From NCBI RefSeq assembly GCF_963576545.1, contig NC_083646.1, positions 15,107,238 through 15,171,237 of the forward strand: a stretch of DNA of 64,000 nt, written 5' to 3'. Below, piece after piece: positions 61,025 to 64,000 of this stretch; positions within the stretch are counted from its first letter, which is position 1, and every line of letters starts with the position of its first letter. A program made the translations under genes and the position numbers. This DNA comes from Limanda limanda. Its lineage: Eukaryota > Chordata > Actinopteri > Pleuronectiformes > Pleuronectidae. Under the pieces are notes generated by a model. It did not search any database. It saw nothing but the letters and a program-made list of their open reading frames with translations, and had not been told where the DNA came from.

Positions 61025-61062
61025 GAGGAGGCCGACGCGCGCGGAACACGTCACATTTAAAG
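61025..61062 (-). promoter_or_regulatory. Candidate TATA promoter of the FABP gene
   Basis: On the - strand CCTTTAAATGTGACG gives a TATA-like TTTAAAT at about 61060-61054, roughly 85 bp upstream of the ATG. It is set in GC-rich sequence with CGCGCG runs on both sides. The TSS would fall near 61025-61030, leaving a leader of about 55 nt. Confidence 0.5.
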
Positions 61063-61280
61063 GCTTGCCGCGCACGCGCCTGACCCGCCTCCGCCAAATC
61101 CGCAGCAAGCGCTGCTGCCGTTGCCACGGCAACGGGCTGATTAGGGGAGGGAGGGGGTGCGTCTTGAAAAATCAGGTTTCTGTGATGGGAGCTGAGATGG
61201 CGAGTTTAGCCCTGCTGACCTCAGCGTGAACTGCAGGGGCGATGGAGCAGAGAGCTGCACTCACATGATGGGATGTGGTG

Positions 61281-61370
61281 CAGGAGGAGCTGCTGCAGGA
61301 GGAGCTGCTGCAGGAGGAGGTGCAGCAGGAGGAGGTGCTGCAGGAGGAGCTGCAGCAGGAGGAGCTGCGA
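61281..61370. repeat. 15-bp minisatellite, six units
   Basis: Six exact-length units of CAGGAGGAGCTGCTG and close variants (GGTGCAG, GGTGCTG, GCTGCAG endings). It lies 0.3 kb upstream of the FABP start. Open frames through it (QEELL repeats or Ser/Cys-rich) are a by-product of the 15-bp period. Confidence 0.95.
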
Positions 61371-61659
61371 CAACCACAGCTCCACGTCCCTGCAGCAGCC
61401 ACAGGGACGGTGCATTACTGTACACATGCAGGGGCGGCTCCTGGTACAGGCGACAGAGAGGGCGGCACAAGAGACTGAATTATCATGACGTGACACATGC
61501 AATGTAAAACAATATATTAACGTCACACCATCATCCTCTAACCCCTGGACGCACCGGAGGTAGAAGCGCCACGAAAAGCGGTCCGCCTCATTTCCTCGCC
61601 CATACATATCTAATAATATGTAAATTTAAAAACAAAAATGAAGCATAACCATTTCAAAT

Positions 61660-61930
61660 TAATCAATAAAAAAAAAAAATTAAATAAAATAAAAAAATTA
61701 GATTAAATTAAATTTTAAAAAATCATGCGCAGAAACCTACTGCGCACATCCCGCGCAGAAGCCCATTGCGCACATCCTGCTCAGATCCTGCTCAGAAGCC
61801 CACTGCGCACATCCTGCTCAGAAGCCCATTGCGCAGGAATTGCGCGCGCAGGTTTTTTTTTTTTTTACATTTTTTAATTTTTATTCATTTAATTTAATTT
61901 TTCTTTTTTCTCTTTTTATATTTAATTTAT
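61660..61930. mobile_element. AT-rich inverted arms around a GCGCA-rich core
   Basis: An A/T-rich left arm (61663-61725) and a complementary T-rich right arm (61852-61930) enclose a core in which CCCATTGCGCACATCCTGCT-like units of about 25 bp repeat from 61735 to 61850. The layout resembles a fold-back element or an inverted duplication. No target-site duplication could be defined. Confidence 0.5.
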
Positions 61931-62658
61931 TTAAATTTAATATATTTTGCAATTAATAGATGATTGAAATCCTGCCAATTTTAATGCTGATATGATATGC
62001 TATCAGTACAGCTGATTTCAGACACTTTATATTTTTTGTTATATATTTTGATTGTTTTTTTATAGCTTACAATTTTGTCTGCCTGTGTGTGCATCTGTAT
62101 ACAGTCCAAAAGTTATTGTGGATGCAGGACAGTTTGCATGTGTATGTTGGGGGGCGCTAATTTGAAATCTCGCCTAGGGTGCCAACATTGCCTGTTCCAT
62201 TCCTGTTCAAATTGGATAAGTCATGATAAATAATCACATTAACATTAAACATATCAATGAAATAAACATTAAAAAAGAAAAACCCATTAACACTTCTACA
62301 CACACATTCTTTAGTGTATGGTAAATCTACAGGGTGCATGGTTGATGAATTACTCGGTTAGCTGATCAAATGATCAACAATTCATTTGATAACTTCCCAT
62401 AAAAAGATAAATATTTGCTGTTTCCATTCATGTTGGTCACATAAAAACAGAAATCTGAGGACTGTAGGGAATTATAACAGGTGGTTTTCACTATTTACTG
62501 TCATTTTATGGGTTGATTCATAGAAAAAAATATCAGATTGTTCAATATTGAAAATGAATGACCTTATATCTCTGGAGTACTTGTTAAAATATAACACACA
62601 CTGTGATACCCTCTGCTGCCACACATCACTCCTGCTTTGGCTGAGTCCTTTACTTTAA

Positions 62659-62676
62659 CCAGTAGATGGCGCCAGC
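62659..62676 (+). promoter_or_regulatory. CTCF-like motif downstream of the gene block
   Basis: CCAGTAGATGGCGCCAGC is a close match to the CTCF core consensus (CCASYAGRKGGCRSYR). Binding cannot be judged from sequence alone. Confidence 0.45.
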
Positions 62677-64000
62677 GGAAAGCAGATTAACTATTGTTGA
62701 TAACTGTGGGCGATAATAAATGTTGCAGACTTTTCCAAAACCAAATGTTGAAATGGAAATTCTTTGAAACTGGAAATTTCTTTTGGATATGTATCTGTTT
62801 TTCTTGCATTTCTTTTTAAACAGTATGTTTTGATCAATTTGAACATGTGTTTAATCCTTGATAAAATTGATAAAATTAGCAAAAGTATAGAGTTTAAAAA
62901 TGTTTGTGTTACAATTACTTACTTGATTATATTTCGTAATACTGCCTACCAATGGTTACAGCCACACATTACAATAGGATTTGAAAACATGAGCCACTCA
63001 AAATCATAAGCATGCCTTTCAGCAACTGAATTAAAGTTGAATTGGATTTAAAACAAAACCAGACATACAAAATTGAAAAAGATCAAATTTGTCTTGTTCT
63101 GTTACTCAAGGTTTTATACTAATCAGGCTCAAGGTTTGTATATAATAAGACAATTTGTTCTGGGGTCAACAAGTACAAACTCTGTACCACTGTATAATAC
63201 ATGAGTTGTCATTAATAAATCAATTCAATCTAAATCCTCTCTGTAAAAGCCAGAACAATGAACAACATGCAGTTAGCTTTAGGGGTTTGTTCATTCAACA
63301 ATAACATTTATAGAACCAGCCTATACATCTTTATTTCATGAATACTTTAGTTTTCTGTTGAGTTGATATAAGAGCTACACCAGCTAATGCTAATGACTGT
63401 TTCAAGGATATTAAAGTTGAAAAGAGTCAAACATAAATGATTGGAGATGCTCGGACCAAATCAGATTCAGGTCAGATGAGTTCCCTGTGACATTTCTCCT
63501 CTGTCGAGTAAAACGGGTTGAGACATCACATCCCTCTCTGACGTCCCCCCCCCCGTACACTACTTTCATATTTTAATCTTTTGAGACATTATGTGGGAGT
63601 AACATGGTGTTTTATAAAATCTATTTAACCTATTTTATCTCAGCCTGCAAGTTTTGTAGAGTTTTTCGAAGCAAAAAAGCCAGGACACAATAAGATGAAG
63701 TGAGGTTCAATAGAAAATGGTTTAAATACCTGCACCAGGAGACATGCAGGCTGTATATTATGCATTAGATGAATGATGTCCGTACACTGAAAATGAACCG
63801 TATGGTAGCCTGTGATTCCTTTTCTGGATTAACAGGTGGAATAAAAAAAAGCCCTTTGGTTGGAGATGATGACATTTGGCACCTTACCTTACCAAAACAT
63901 TTGTATTCTATCACAGGCCAGAAACAGCTCAAACAGAAACAGCAGAGCTCTTCTGGTTATATAATGGAGCTGCTGACAGTGTGTATAGCTGCAGTGAAAT

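Larger units (their letters stand above)
60973..64000. other. Upstream flank of the FABP gene, no further gene seen
   Basis: Besides the promoter, the two repeats and the CTCF-like site, 61940-64000 is AT-rich sequence in which no exon, RNA gene or familiar repeat was recognised on either strand. Confidence 0.5.

Noticed and set aside
61221..61607. Cys/Ser/Leu-rich or QEELL-rich small proteins
   Set aside because: They are products of the 15-bp minisatellite and continue into unrelated sequence.

Overview
The window is vertebrate genomic DNA, most likely from a ray-finned (teleost) fish. Its genes are split by GT-AG introns and read best as fish versions of vertebrate families. It is rich in CA/TG microsatellites and holds tRNA-derived SINEs of a kind common in teleosts, plus hAT-type DNA transposon copies. 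No bacterial-type genes, operons or CRISPR arrays were seen.

Layout. (1) Positions 1-28134 on the + strand hold the 3' two thirds of an integrin alpha-8 gene (itga8). Twenty coding exons encode the last 745 residues, from the end of the beta-propeller to the GFFDR tail; the first exons lie before the window. Its introns carry a hAT copy with an intact 8-bp target-site duplication, fold-back MITE-like elements, a tandem 0.6-kb duplication, a SINE with a triplicated B box, a 10-bp minisatellite with higher-order structure, and two perfect inverted repeats. (2) 28135-35966 lies between two convergent genes and is probably mostly the 3' UTRs of itga8 and atxn1. (3) 35967-39397 on the - strand holds ataxin-1 in two coding exons (823 aa, AXH domain, 14-3-3 site, no polyglutamine tract). 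(4) 39665-55495 has no recognisable coding exon and should be atxn1 upstream and 5' intron sequence; it holds long triplet and dinucleotide repeats and a second hAT copy. (5) 55496-58410 on the - strand is fam8a1, complete in five exons (327 aa). (6) 60201-60972 on the - strand is an intracellular fatty acid binding protein gene, complete in four exons (132 aa), closest by eye to teleost fabp11. (7) 60973-64000 holds its promoter, short repeats and no further gene.

The genes do not form one pathway. Itga8 is a cell-surface RGD-type integrin subunit, ataxin-1 a nuclear co-repressor, Fam8a1 an ER-membrane partner of the HRD1 ubiquitin ligase, and the FABP a cytosolic lipid chaperone. atxn1 and fam8a1 are also neighbours on human 6p22.3, whereas human ITGA8 is on 10p13 and the FABP4/8/9/12 cluster on 8q21, so the window mixes several ancestral linkage groups.

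All exon boundaries were read by eye from splice signals, reading phase and remembered family sequence. The four gene models are solid. Paralogue assignment (atxn1a or b, fabp11a or b), UTR ends and repeat family names are less sure.
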